Assembly (NCBI RefSeq): GCF_001648475.1
Contig: NZ_LXSQ01000020.1
Span: forward strand, 62,001 to 126,000
Origin: Eikenella halliae
GTDB taxonomy: Bacteria > Pseudomonadota > Gammaproteobacteria > Burkholderiales > Neisseriaceae
Reading direction: 5' to 3'
DNA: 64,000 nt
The position numbers and the translations under genes are program-made. Shown here in pieces: positions 1-7,436 of the stretch. Every line of letters starts with the position of its first letter. Positions within the stretch are counted from its first letter, which is position 1. Below the pieces are notes generated by a model. The model searched no databases, was not told the origin of the DNA, and saw only the letters and a list, made by a program, of their open reading frames with translations.

Positions 1-101
1 CTCGGGGAGCGGGGGTGTTGCATATTGGCCAAGAGCTGCGCCGCTTCGATTTGGCAGTCGGCAGGAAAGGCTTGGAGAAAGAGTGGGGCGTGGGCAGTCA
101 T
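1..101 (-). CDS. Unrecognised protein, N-terminal fragment cut by window edge
   Basis: An open frame reads leftwards from an ATG at 99-101 and runs off the window after 33 codons (begins MTAHAPLFLQAF). Too little is visible to assign a family. It lies directly downstream of the next minus-strand ORF with a DUS hairpin between them. Confidence 0.4.
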   Translation of the reverse strand, partial: MTAHAPLFLQAFPADCQIEAAQLLANMQHPRSP

Positions 102-179
102 GGTTTGTTTGGTTTGCGGTTTCAAGTAGCCTTGGGGGAGGATTAGAGGCTACCTGAAAGTTTGTTGCTGTGTGTTCAA

Positions 180-896
180 TTAGTCGGTGGCAGAGCCCAT
201 GATACCGGTGTATAGGCGGTTTTGCGGGCTGTATACGGTCCAGAAGTATGTGCCCCACCATTCGCGGCCGTCTGCAAAATAGTCGGAACAATCGGTGTTC
301 CATGCGTAGGCTTCGATGTGGTTCAGGCTGCCGAACAGTTGGCGGCAGAAATCGAGGAAATATTCGCCAGTTTCACGGGCAGTTTGGTCGAAGTGGGCGG
401 GGTAGGGCGGATTAAGGAATGCGTGGCAGAAGGCACTGCTGGACATCTCCCTGGCAATGGTGTGCTCGGCATCGGTTTCGCTGTCGTGGTAGAGGAAGCG
501 GCCGGATTGGCTGCCTTGTCCGCGCATGATGAGGCGGGAGTGCTGCAAATCGAGCTGGTTGCCATAGAACTCCGTTGCGCTGATTTTTCGCCCCATATCG
601 GTTTGCAGGCTGAAATGTTGGGCAAGCGGGGCGGGAGCGGGCACTTGGTATCGGGCTGCGCGCTGCATAGCCTGTGCGTTGCGCTCGGCGATAACGGCAT
701 GCAGGGTGTGGTTGGCGGTGGCCAGGTGGTATTCACGGTGTTCGGCCTCGTTGGCAGCGGCAGTGGTGTAAGCGAATTGCTGGAAATCGAGCACGCCGCC
801 GAGCTCGTGGAAGCGACTGATGGCAGCACAGCGTTGATGGTGTTGCCATTCAGGCAGGCCGACGTGGGGTAGGGTTTCTAGGTGGAGCAAGGGCAT
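180..896 (-). CDS. Hypothetical protein, 238 aa
   Basis: I do not recognise this family. The protein is soluble-looking, with no signal peptide or membrane segment, and is rich in aromatic residues and histidine towards the C-terminus (HIEAYAWNTD, EWWGTYFWTVY). An open frame on the opposite strand (222-872) covers nearly the same bases. I prefer the minus frame because its composition (Trp, Tyr, Cys, His spread) is protein-like, while the plus frame is Gly/Val/Ala-rich as expected of an antisense shadow in GC-rich DNA. The start follows a DUS (AGGCTACCTGAAAG) with only a weak ribosome site. Confidence 0.5.
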   Translation of the reverse strand: MPLLHLETLPHVGLPEWQHHQRCAAISRFHELGGVLDFQQFAYTTAAANEAEHREYHLATANHTLHAVIAERNAQAMQRAARYQVPAPAPLAQHFSLQTDMGRKISATEFYGNQLDLQHSRLIMRGQGSQSGRFLYHDSETDAEHTIAREMSSSAFCHAFLNPPYPAHFDQTARETGEYFLDFCRQLFGSLNHIEAYAWNTDCSDYFADGREWWGTYFWTVYSPQNRLYTGIMGSATD

Positions 897-1223
897 GGGT
901 GCTTTCAGGTAGCCTTTTTAACAATATGATTTGTTTAGCATGGATTGTGCCAAGTAGTAAGTTGTTTGTCTAATAGATTGATATTACAGGGGACTATATT
1001 TTATCGGTAGGCGGATGATTAGTATGTATGGTGAAAGATATAGTTTTATAGATAGTATTTATAGAAATATAGCTATGAATTATAAGGCTACCTGAAAACG
1101 GAATACGCTTGCTTTGCGCTGTTTGTGTAAAAAGCATTACAATCGCGCCCAAATTTGAGCCGGGGCTGCTGTTTTGCGGCGGCTTTGGAATTGCTAATCC
1201 TTTTATTATCAGGGAAATAAATC
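897..1223. other. Intergenic region, AT-rich
   Basis: About 330 bases without a supported gene. It is AT-rich in the middle (950-1080) and contains one DUS at about 1083-1096 before the permease gene. I see no riboswitch fold or clear promoter. Confidence 0.4.
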
Positions 1224-2600
1224 ATGGCTGATGCCGATATGAAAGCCGCCGCCGAGGCGGATTTAGTGTATAAGCTGGAAGACAAGCCGCCGTTTGCCAA
1301 TGCGCTGTTGAGCGCGATAACGCATTTGCTGGCGATTTTTGTGCCGATGGTTACGCCGGCGCTGATTGTGGGTGGTGCGCTGAAACTGCCTGCGGAAACC
1401 ACGGCTTATTTGGTTTCGATGGCGATGGTGGCTTCCGGCATCGGCACGTTTTTGCAGGTGAGCCGCTTCGGGCCGGTGGGCTCGGGACTGCTTTCGATTC
1501 AGTCGGTAAACTTTTCCTTTGTGGGCGTGATGATTTCGCTGGGTTTGGGCATGCGCGAAGGTGGACTGAGCGAGTCGGCGATGCTGTCCACGCTGTTGGG
1601 CGTGTCGTTTGCCGGGGCGTTTTTGATTTGCGCTTCGGCTTGGGCGCTGCCTTATTTGAAACGGGTGATTACGCCTACGGTGAGCGGCGTGGTGGTGCTG
1701 CTGATCGGCTTGAGCCTGATTGATATTGGCATCACTGATTTCGGCGGCGGTTTCGGCGCGAAGGGCACGGATGCTTTCGGTTCGGTGCAGAATATCGGCT
1801 TGGCGGGGTTTGTGTTGGTTATCGTGTTGCTGTTCAACTGTATGCGCAATCCGTTTTTGCGCATGAGCGGCATCGCGGTGGGGCTGGTGGCCGGTTATAT
1901 TGCCGCGCTGGCGATGGGTATGGTGGATTTTTCGCCGCTGCAAAACACGCCGCTGTTCACGCTGCCTGTGCCGTTTAAATATGGCTTTGCCTTTGATTGG
2001 AGCGCGTTTTTGGTGGCGGGTACGATTTATCTGTTGAGCGTGTTCGAGGCGGTGGGCGACCTTACGGCCACGGCGATGGTGTCTGGCCAACCATATGAGG
2101 GCGACGAGTTTCAAAAACGGCTGCGCGGCGGGGTGTTTGCCGACGGGCTGGTGTCGGTGATTGCCACGGCGCTCGGCTCGCTGCCGCTCACCACGTTTGC
2201 GCAAAACAACGGCGTAATCCAAATGACGGGCGTGGCCTCGCGCCATGTGGGGCGCTATATTGCCGCGATTTTGGTGCTGGCCGGGTTGTTTCCCGTGGTG
2301 GGGCGCGTGTTCACCACCATTCCTTCGCCGGTGCTCGGCGGGGCGATGGTGCTGATGTTTGGCCTGATTGCGATTGCTGGCGTGCGCATCATCATGACCC
2401 ACGGCATCAACCGCCGCGAGGCCGTGATTGCGGCCACTTCGGTAGGTATCGGCTTGGGCGTGGCTTTTGAGCCGGAAGTGTTTAAGGCACTGCCGGAAGT
2501 GTTCCGCAATGCGATTGCCGCCGGCGGCATTATGGCGGTGGCGCTGAATCTGATTCTGCCGAGAGACGAGAAAGATCAGGTGGTAAGGCTGGAAGAGTAA
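1224..2600 (+). CDS. Nucleobase:cation symporter-2, XanP-like purine permease
   Basis: An inner-membrane permease of the NCS2 (uracil-xanthine) family, 458 aa, the usual length. These proteins import xanthine, urate or uracil with protons. Much of the chain consists of hydrophobic segments. Family signatures are visible: ITPALIVGGAL-type helix 1 region, GPVGSGLLSIQ near residue 90, ITPTVSGVVVLLIGLSL near 150, GDLTATAMVSGQP near 285 and QNNGVIQMTGVASRHVG near 335. These resemble E. coli XanP/XanQ more than UraA, so xanthine or another purine is the likelier substrate; this is an inference. The gene stands alone and ends in a DUS-pair hairpin. Confidence 0.88.
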   Translation: MADADMKAAAEADLVYKLEDKPPFANALLSAITHLLAIFVPMVTPALIVGGALKLPAETTAYLVSMAMVASGIGTFLQVSRFGPVGSGLLSIQSVNFSFVGVMISLGLGMREGGLSESAMLSTLLGVSFAGAFLICASAWALPYLKRVITPTVSGVVVLLIGLSLIDIGITDFGGGFGAKGTDAFGSVQNIGLAGFVLVIVLLFNCMRNPFLRMSGIAVGLVAGYIAALAMGMVDFSPLQNTPLFTLPVPFKYGFAFDWSAFLVAGTIYLLSVFEAVGDLTATAMVSGQPYEGDEFQKRLRGGVFADGLVSVIATALGSLPLTTFAQNNGVIQMTGVASRHVGRYIAAILVLAGLFPVVGRVFTTIPSPVLGGAMVLMFGLIAIAGVRIIMTHGINRREAVIAATSVGIGLGVAFEPEVFKALPEVFRNAIAAGGIMAVALNLILPRDEKDQVVRLEE

Positions 2601-2635
2601 TCGCCGGCAGCCCTTAATTTTGTTGAAGTTGATGC

Positions 2636-2672
2636 TTTCAGGTAGCCTTTTGGATAAGAGGCTACCTGAAAA
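2636..2672. terminator. DUS-pair hairpin after the purine permease
   Basis: Inverted DUS copies (TTTCAGGTAGCCTTTT and AAGAGGCTACCTGAAAA) with a short loop form a strong hairpin 36 bases after the permease stop, a common neisserial terminator design. A further reverse DUS follows at about 2688-2701. Confidence 0.7.
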
Positions 2673-2732
2673 TTTTGTGCAAACGGTTTTCAGGTAGCCT
2701 TCAAATAGCCGGCGGGGAAATACCTGCCTTGT

Positions 2733-4034
2733 TCATTTTTCATTACAAAACGCGCCTACGCTATATAGCGGTACATTCGTCATCCACTCCTGCTCCCGAT
2801 AATCAGCCATGGAAAAACGTATCGCCTGTTCGGGTTTGAACTGCTCGGCGTACACCTTCAAACTTTTCGCTTTCAAATTTTCTTCCGCCTTCACTTCAAT
2901 CGGCATCACGCCTTGCCCGCGCTGCAGCACGAAATCCACTTCCGCCGTGCCTTTTTCGCTGGCCCAGTAGAAAATGGGATTATCTTGCGAAGCAATGAGT
3001 TGCTGCAAAACGTATTGCTCGGTGAGCGCGCCTTTGAATTCGGTGAAAATGCGGTTGCCTTCCAGCAGGGTACCCGCATCCAGCCCGCTTTGCGCGGCGA
3101 GCAGCCCCACGTCTAAGCCGTAGAGTTTGAAGGCGTTGTCTTGGTAGGCGGTGAGGGGGAGGTGCGGCTTTTTGATGCGCGGCACGATGTGTACCAGCCC
3201 GCTGTCTTTGAGCCATTGCAGGGCGGTTTCGTAGTCTTTGCTGCGGGCGCCTTTTTGCAGGTGGGCATAGATGAATTTTTTGTTTTCTTTGGCAAGCTGC
3301 TCGGGGATGGCATGCCATAAGGTACGCACGCGCTGCACGGTGTGGCCGTCGGCAATGTGTTTGGAGAAATCCTGTCCGTAGGCTGTGAGCAGGTTTCGCT
3401 GGATTTGGCGCACTTCGCTGAAATTTTGCGTGTCAATAAAGGTTTGTACCGCTTCCGGCATGCCGCCGACAAAATAATATTGGCGCAGCAGCTCGATATA
3501 GCGGCTTTTCATGGCGGCAATCAGCGGCCAATCGCACATTTCCAAGAGCTGCACCAAATCCTGCTGCCCAAGCGCGGTGAGGAATTCATGAAAATCCATC
3601 GGATAAAGCGGTAGGAAATCCACCTTGCCGACGGGAAAGGAAACCTGATGGTGCAGGGAGATGCCCAAGAGCGAGCCTGCCGCTGCGATATGGAGCTGCG
3701 GCGCGTTTTCGTAGAAATATTTGAGCGATGCCAAGGCCTGCGGCACTTCTTGAATTTCGTCAAAAATCAGCAGGGTGTTTTCGGCTTGAATATCCACGCC
3801 GCTTTCGATTTTCAGGCCGAGCAGCAGGCGGCTGATGTCGTAATCGCCTGAAAACAGGGTTTGCATACGCGGGTTGTGGTCGAAATTGATGTAGGCGGTT
3901 TGGGCGAAACAGGTTTCGCCGAAATGCTTCATCGCCCATGTTTTGCCCACCTGCCTTGCCCCTTGGATAATCAGGGGTTTGCGGTTGGGCTTGTGTTGCC
4001 ACTTTTTTAAGGCTTGGATGATTCTGCGCTGCAT
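2733..4034 (-). CDS. ATP-binding protein, AAA_14 + DUF4143
   Basis: A 433-aa ATPase of the widespread AAA_14/DUF4143 family, whose cellular role is unknown. Walker A is GARQVGKTW near residue 27 and Walker B is TLLIFDEIQEV near 88. The C-terminal half carries the DUF4143 region with the nuclease-like patch AEVDFVLQRG...IEVKAE near 360-385, typical of the family. Length is normal. It is monocistronic. Three evenly spaced near-palindromes lie just upstream and may be operators. The family is often scattered between genomes by transfer and has been proposed to be linked to toxin-antitoxin or DNA functions, but nothing here proves this. Confidence 0.85.
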   Translation of the reverse strand: MQRRIIQALKKWQHKPNRKPLIIQGARQVGKTWAMKHFGETCFAQTAYINFDHNPRMQTLFSGDYDISRLLLGLKIESGVDIQAENTLLIFDEIQEVPQALASLKYFYENAPQLHIAAAGSLLGISLHHQVSFPVGKVDFLPLYPMDFHEFLTALGQQDLVQLLEMCDWPLIAAMKSRYIELLRQYYFVGGMPEAVQTFIDTQNFSEVRQIQRNLLTAYGQDFSKHIADGHTVQRVRTLWHAIPEQLAKENKKFIYAHLQKGARSKDYETALQWLKDSGLVHIVPRIKKPHLPLTAYQDNAFKLYGLDVGLLAAQSGLDAGTLLEGNRIFTEFKGALTEQYVLQQLIASQDNPIFYWASEKGTAEVDFVLQRGQGVMPIEVKAEENLKAKSLKVYAEQFKPEQAIRFSMADYREQEWMTNVPLYSVGAFCNEK

Positions 4035-4080
4035 AGGGAGTCCTAATGGCCGGTTTTTTGGGCATTATACAGACGGGAAT

Positions 4081-4165
4081 ACATTTTTCCTAATGAAAAA
4101 TAGAGGATGACTACATTTTTTCAAATGAAAAAATGATGAAGAAATACATTTTTCTAATGGAAAAT
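4081..4165. promoter_or_regulatory. Three near-palindromic repeats upstream of the AAA_14 ATPase
   Basis: Three copies of an A/T palindrome-like motif, roughly ACATTTTTCNNAATGAAAAAT, start at 4081, 4113 and 4146. The 32-33 base spacing equals three helical turns, so a protein bound at each would sit on the same face. They lie 47-131 bases upstream of the ATPase start. An operator for autoregulation is the likeliest meaning; this is inference. Confidence 0.5.
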
Positions 4166-4224
4166 TTGGCTGCATTAGGCTGCACGGATAAAGGAGGGCA
4201 GGTTTTCAACCTGCCCCCTGCGGA

Positions 4225-4370
4225 ATTTCAGGTAGCTTTTATCCTACGGCGGAAAAGGCTACCTGAAAATTTATAATGGTATCGAATGAAGGATGGAAAT
4301 GCCTGTGCTGCGGGTGTTGCCCATAGGTTTTCAGGTAGCCTCCACCCTGCGGCAAAGGCTACCTGAAAAA
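4225..4370. terminator. Two DUS-pair hairpins downstream of rsr
   Basis: Reverse and forward DUS copies pair at about 4226-4270 and again at 4326-4370. The second hairpin ends three bases from the rsr stop codon and would terminate the minus-strand operon. Confidence 0.6.
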
Positions 4371-4372
4371 TG

Positions 4373-5938
4373 CTAGCACACCGCCGCCAGCTCGGTTTTC
4401 TCAATCTCTTCCACCCAGAAATCCGCGCCCATACCTTGCTCGGCGAACGAGCCGATGAGCGTGAACACTTGGTCGGAGAAGCCCCCGATGTTCAAGATGT
4501 CATGGCGGTTTTGCGCCTGTGCGGTGGTGTAGGGCTGGATGTCCAGGCAGACGAGTTTGGCTTCGGGGCAGCGTTGTTTCAGGATGTCCCATTCTTTCAT
4601 CAGGCTGGTTTTGCCGCCCCATTGTCCGCGGTCTGCCCAGCTTTCGTTGTCAGACACGATGACGACCAAATCCACATCGGCTTTTTCGCGGTTCAACATG
4701 GCGAGCGGTGCGCTGCATGCCGTTCCGCCGCCGCCGATATTGGCGAGTTTTTGGGCGTTGGTCATGATGCTGTCGCGCGGGTTGAGCTGTACGTTTACCG
4801 TGATTTGTTCAAACGGTATCACGCGGGCTTTCGGATTGGTGCGCAACATGGCGGCGGACACGAGCGCGGCGATGTCGATACAGCGGGTTCTGCTGGTCGC
4901 GCTGCCGCGATAGCCGGTGGACGGGCTGTGCATGGAGCCGGAGACGTCCGGGCAAACCACGACTTTGCCTCGGATGGCCGGTACGTTTTGTACGGCGGTT
5001 TCCATCGCATCTTGCAGGGCTTCGCGGATTTCAAACGGCATCTGTTCGGATGTTGCCTGATACGCGGTCAGCAATTGGTAAGGCAAGACGCGGGCGCGGC
5101 GGATGGCGGCTTTGTCGCGCAGTTTTTCTGTCACCATTTTGATGTTTTTGCTTTTTGCAAACACATCGTGGCGCAGGAATGTGTTCAGGTTTTGGCGAAC
5201 CTGCTGCCATGAGCCGTTGCGGGCGATTTGCGCCCAGTCGCCGCTGTTCAATTCCAACGCAGTGAGCATTTGGAACGGAACGTCGGGCAATGCGCCTTGG
5301 CGGCTTTGTTTGTAGTCTTCAAAAGCGCGGGTGATAGGCGGCAATGCTTCGCGGTCGTACGGTTTGCCGATGAGCCACGCAAACCATGCGGCGCGCCATG
5401 CTTCACGCGGTTTGGGATGCACCATTTTGACCACGTCCGCTAGCGACGGCGAATTGCCGACGGCGGCGTTCAACAGTTGTTTTTCGGTGGCGGTCAAAAG
5501 CCAGGTCTGCATCAGTTTTTTCGGACGGTTGCCGAAGGATTTTCTGCCGACCGCGCCACTTCGGATGATTTGCGCGAAGTTGCGCAACATTTTACCGTTG
5601 TCCGCTACTTGGTCGAATACGCGGGCAAGCATGTTCACGTCTTTTTGCGCCAACACGGCAAGCAACAGCGCGGGCATGTCTTTCATGAAGCCTTTTTGAC
5701 GGGCGTACACGGCGGTTTTGGCGATAAACTCGGCATCCAGATTTTTTGCCAATTCCAATACTTGCTCAAGCTGGTCTTGCGCGTCGGCGTAGTAAGTGCT
5801 GTTCAGGCAGCCGGTGGCGGCAAGCTGGGCGAGCTGTTGTTTGGGTGTCAGCGTGTAGGCGATGCCGCCTGCTTCGTTGCGGGTGTCGGCAGCGGTCAAA
5901 CGGGTTTTAATGGATTGGAACAAGGTGGTGTTAGCCAT
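4373..5938 (-). CDS. rsr: Rsr, Ro60 orthologue (TROVE + vWA RNA-binding protein)
   Basis: A 521-aa orthologue of the Ro 60-kDa autoantigen. Ro proteins form a ring that holds damaged or misfolded RNA ends in the cavity and Y RNAs on the outer face; in Deinococcus and Salmonella a Y RNA tethers Rsr to PNPase. The helical-repeat TROVE domain fills about residues 1-340. A von Willebrand A domain follows with the MIDAS motif DVSGSMHSP near 330, preceded by KVVVCP. Length matches bacterial Rsr. It is the last gene of a minus-strand unit that begins with Y RNAs, just as rsr sits beside yrlA/yrlB in Salmonella. Expression is therefore expected from the sigma-54 promoter at 7271-7287, under RtcR control. 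Confidence 0.93.
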   Translation of the reverse strand: MANTTLFQSIKTRLTAADTRNEAGGIAYTLTPKQQLAQLAATGCLNSTYYADAQDQLEQVLELAKNLDAEFIAKTAVYARQKGFMKDMPALLLAVLAQKDVNMLARVFDQVADNGKMLRNFAQIIRSGAVGRKSFGNRPKKLMQTWLLTATEKQLLNAAVGNSPSLADVVKMVHPKPREAWRAAWFAWLIGKPYDREALPPITRAFEDYKQSRQGALPDVPFQMLTALELNSGDWAQIARNGSWQQVRQNLNTFLRHDVFAKSKNIKMVTEKLRDKAAIRRARVLPYQLLTAYQATSEQMPFEIREALQDAMETAVQNVPAIRGKVVVCPDVSGSMHSPSTGYRGSATSRTRCIDIAALVSAAMLRTNPKARVIPFEQITVNVQLNPRDSIMTNAQKLANIGGGGTACSAPLAMLNREKADVDLVVIVSDNESWADRGQWGGKTSLMKEWDILKQRCPEAKLVCLDIQPYTTAQAQNRHDILNIGGFSDQVFTLIGSFAEQGMGADFWVEEIEKTELAAVC

Positions 5939-6004
5939 TTTTCATTTCCTTTCGTGTTGTTGGTTTTAGGTGGTCTGACGCTTTAGCTTCACAAAAGCAG
6001 CGTT

Positions 6005-6016
6005 TTCAGACGGCCT
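6005..6016 (-). repeat. Neisseria-dialect DUS (AGGCCGTCTGAA)
   Basis: An exact AG-DUS, the Neisseria dialect, not the Eikenella one used elsewhere in the window. Other copies or one-mismatch copies are at 6555-6566, 6657-6668, 9517-9528 and 9577-9588, all inside the RNA-repair locus. Confidence 0.8.
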
Positions 6017-6024
6017 CGAATGGG

Positions 6025-6110
6025 TGGCAGCGCAGCGGCTAATATTTGAAGGGATACGTTTTTTTAACGTGGAAGGTTAATGTAATCCCTTCAGGCATCC
6101 GCCTGTTGCC
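6025..6110 (-). ncRNA. Y-RNA-like gene 6 (minimal loop)
   Basis: Sixth Y-RNA-like unit of the tandem set. Reading the minus strand, the outer stem (GGCA...GGCGG with CCGC...TGCC) encloses the conserved internal loop AUGCC (6094-6098) facing AAUAUUAG. Next comes a nine-base-pair inner stem, TGAAGGGAT with ATCCCTTCA. The distal module is small: TACATTAACC and a hairpin ACGT-TAAAAAA-ACGT. It has no tRNA-like arms. Rsr is expected to bind the AUGCC/UAG loop region by analogy with known Y RNAs. Confidence 0.7.
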
Positions 6111-6120
6111 GTAAAAAGGG

Positions 6121-6273
6121 GGTACGGCGGGCAGCTAGGTGTTGGAGAAATTCTCTTCCGATGCTCTACCCCTGAGCTATCCTGCCATAGAAGTTTGTTG
6201 GCGGCAGGGCGGGACTCGAACCCGCGGCCTTCGGACGTGGAATGTAATTCCTCCGGCATCTGCTTGCCGTACC
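6121..6273 (-). ncRNA. Y-RNA-like gene 5 with circularly permuted tRNA module
   Basis: On the minus strand an outer stem GGTACGGC/GCCGTACC (8 bp, perfect) and GCAG/CTGC lead to the conserved internal loop AUGCC (6255-6259) opposite AACACCUAG. The inner stem is GGAGGAATT/AATTTCTCC. The distal part is a tRNA with its order swapped: half of an anticodon stem (TCCGA), a T arm (GCGGGTTCGAGTCCCGC), the 3' acceptor strand CCTGCC followed by G-CCA, a 12-nt linker, the 5' acceptor strand GGCAGG, a D arm (TAGCTCAGGGGTAGAGC) and the other half of the anticodon stem (TCGGA). It closely resembles tRNA-Gly/Val cores. A T-run after CCCCC at about 6111-6120 may terminate it. Confidence 0.8.
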
Positions 6274-6280
6274 GGAAAAG

Positions 6281-6370
6281 GGGTGGGCGGCTAGGCTGTG
6301 GCAGGATTCCTGCTTCGTATTATTAGTACGACGATTGTTTATCCAATGTAATCCTGCCGGCATCCACCCG
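6281..6370 (-). ncRNA. Y-RNA-like gene 4 (non-tRNA loop)
   Basis: Minus-strand unit with outer stem GGGTGG/CCACCC, internal loop AUGCC (6359-6363) facing a side containing CUAG, and a nine-base-pair inner stem GGCAGGATT/AATCCTGCC identical to that of unit 2. The distal module begins ACATTGG and contains one hairpin, TCGTA-CTAATAA-TACGA. No T or D arm is present, so this copy has a different effector module. Confidence 0.75.
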
Positions 6371-6457
6371 TAAAACTTGCAAATATTGGTTTTGGCTTCG
6401 CAGAGGCTTCGCTTTCTTCGGACACTTCGTTTTAGCTCCGCAGAAACTCAGCCTCTT

Positions 6458-6841
6458 TCAGGAACTTCGTTTTAACTTCATTGAAGCCGCGCTTTCAGAT
6501 GGCCTTTCGCTTTCAATCATGCAGCGGACACAGGCTTGGCGCACATAGGCCTTGCGGCCGTCTGAAAGCCTCAAAACAAGCATGTTCCCATAGCCGAACA
6601 GAAACTCCGCTTCTTTGCCCTGCGCCGTGCCGAGTATTTCGGCTTGGCTGAAGGCGCGGCCGTCTGAAAGCATGATGTCGTAACGGCAGCCTTCCTTTAT
6701 TAAACTGCATTCCGCTTCGGGAAAAGTCCGCTCCCGCCAAGCCTGCTCGCGTTTGCGACTGCGGCTGTTTTGGAAGGACAGATAAATCATGGTCGAAAAA
6801 ACGATGACGCCGATGATTTGCCAAGTGTTCATAACAAACAT
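6458..6841 (-). CDS. Small membrane-anchored protein within the Y-RNA cluster
   Basis: A 127-aa protein that I do not recognise. The first 22 residues form one transmembrane helix (IIGVIVFSTMIYLSF), followed by a basic patch (RSRKREQAWRERTF) and a small soluble domain ending in a basic tail. The topology suggests a membrane anchor with a cytoplasmic domain. It sits between Y-RNA units 3 and 4 in the same direction, so it is probably part of the rsr transcript. Two one-mismatch Neisseria-dialect DUS words lie inside it (6555-6566, 6657-6668), a sign that the region came from a Neisseria donor. An ATG three codons further in is an alternative start. Confidence 0.65.
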   Translation of the reverse strand: MFVMNTWQIIGVIVFSTMIYLSFQNSRSRKREQAWRERTFPEAECSLIKEGCRYDIMLSDGRAFSQAEILGTAQGKEAEFLFGYGNMLVLRLSDGRKAYVRQACVRCMIESERPSESAASMKLKRSS

Positions 6842-6877
6842 CCTGTTTCAGGCTACCTGAAAATATTTATTAAGGGG

Positions 6878-7008
6878 CGGCATGGCAAACAACGAGTTTT
6901 TTTGGAAACGCCTCACCGCTCTACCCAACTGAGCTACCCGTTTGGAGCGGGGCAGGACTCGAACCTGCGACCAATGTAGTTTCGAAGGCATTTGTTTTTC
7001 CATGCCGC
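6878..7008 (-). ncRNA. Y-RNA-like gene 3 with permuted tRNA-like module
   Basis: Minus-strand unit. The outer stem is GCGGCATGG/CCATGCCGC (9 bp, perfect) followed by ACAA/TTGT, then the AUGCC loop (6987-6991) and a weaker inner stem (TTCGAAAC with GTTTCCAA). The distal module has a T arm (GCAGGTTCGAGTCCTGC) followed by a short acceptor-like hairpin CCCG-CTCCAAA-CGGG and a D arm (TAGCTCAGTTGGGTAGAGC). As in units 1 and 5, the tRNA order is swapped, but here the acceptor is cut to four base pairs. Confidence 0.75.
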
Positions 7009-7018
7009 GAAAAAAGGT

Positions 7019-7108
7019 GGGCGGCTAGATTGGCAGGATTTCGCCGTTTCCGGCGGCGGGAATCGAACCCGCTGTTTCCAGACAATGTAATCCTGCCGGC
7101 ATCCGCCC
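7019..7108 (-). ncRNA. Y-RNA-like gene 2 with T-arm module
   Basis: The clearest Y fold. Outer stem GGGCGG/CCGCCC, internal loop AUGCC (7098-7102) against AAUCUAG, nine-base-pair inner stem GGCAGGATT/AATCCTGCC. The distal module keeps only a T arm (GCGGGTTCGATTCCCGC) and a hairpin GCCG-GAAA-CGGC; the D arm is missing. A run of six T follows at about 7010-7017, a plausible terminator or processing site. Confidence 0.8.
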
Positions 7109-7115
7109 GTAGGGG

Positions 7116-7257
7116 GCACTTCGGCAACTAGAGGTGGAGAAATTGTTACGCGCTCTATCCTCTGAGCTACTCTGCCATCGTTGGCGGCAGAGGCGGGATT
7201 CGAACCCGCGACCTCGAGCTTAGTAGGCTGTAATTCCTCCGGCATTTGCCTGGGTGC
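7116..7257 (-). ncRNA. Y-RNA-like gene 1 with circularly permuted tRNA module
   Basis: First unit after the sigma-54 promoter. The outer stem pairs GGCAA with TTGCC (and GCAC with GTGC), the internal loop is AUGCC (7241-7245) opposite ACCUCUAG, and the inner stem is GGAGGAATT/AATTTCTCC as in unit 5. The distal part is a permuted tRNA: T arm GCGGGTTCGAATCCCGC, 3' acceptor strand CTCTGCC with G-CCA, a short linker, 5' acceptor strand GGCAGAG (7 bp perfect pairing) and D arm TAGCTCAGAGGATAGAGC. The anticodon arm is replaced by the Y stem, so it cannot be an ordinary tRNA gene. Confidence 0.82.
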
Positions 7258-7270
7258 TTGAGAGTTATAT

Positions 7271-7287
7271 TGCAATAGCCGTGCCAA
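7271..7287 (-). promoter_or_regulatory. Sigma-54 (-24/-12) promoter of the Y RNA-rsr unit
   Basis: The minus strand reads TTGGCACGGCTATTGCA, matching the RpoN consensus TTGGCACG-N4-TTGCA at every conserved base. The expected start site, about 12 bases after the GC element, falls at about 7260, three bases before the first Y-RNA stem at 7257. The divergent gene pair at 7437 encodes RtcR, a sigma-54 activator, so RtcR is the natural regulator. Confidence 0.88.
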
Positions 7288-7436
7288 GCATGGGAAGAAT
7301 AGAGGAAATTGTTTATAATCTGCTGAAAACAAAAAGAAGATATTTTCAGGTAGCCTTTTGCTGCGAAAGGCGTAGAATGCCGGAAAATAGATTTTAAGAT
7401 ACTAATATAGAAGATAAGATATACGGAGGAAACGCG

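Noticed and set aside
222..872. 216-codon plus-strand frame opposite the 180-896 gene
   Set aside because: Composition is Gly/Val/Ala-rich without domain features; the minus frame looks more like a protein. This is a preference, not a certainty.
1100..1223. Possible purine riboswitch before the permease
   Set aside because: No conserved purine-aptamer core or matching stems could be found.
4370..5986. Several plus-strand frames opposite rsr
   Set aside because: Antisense shadows of a clear TROVE/vWA gene.
6121..7257. Ordinary tRNA genes at the tRNA-like arms
   Set aside because: The arms are in swapped order and enclosed in a long stem, and the anticodon loop is missing; they fit Y RNA modules rather than tRNAs.
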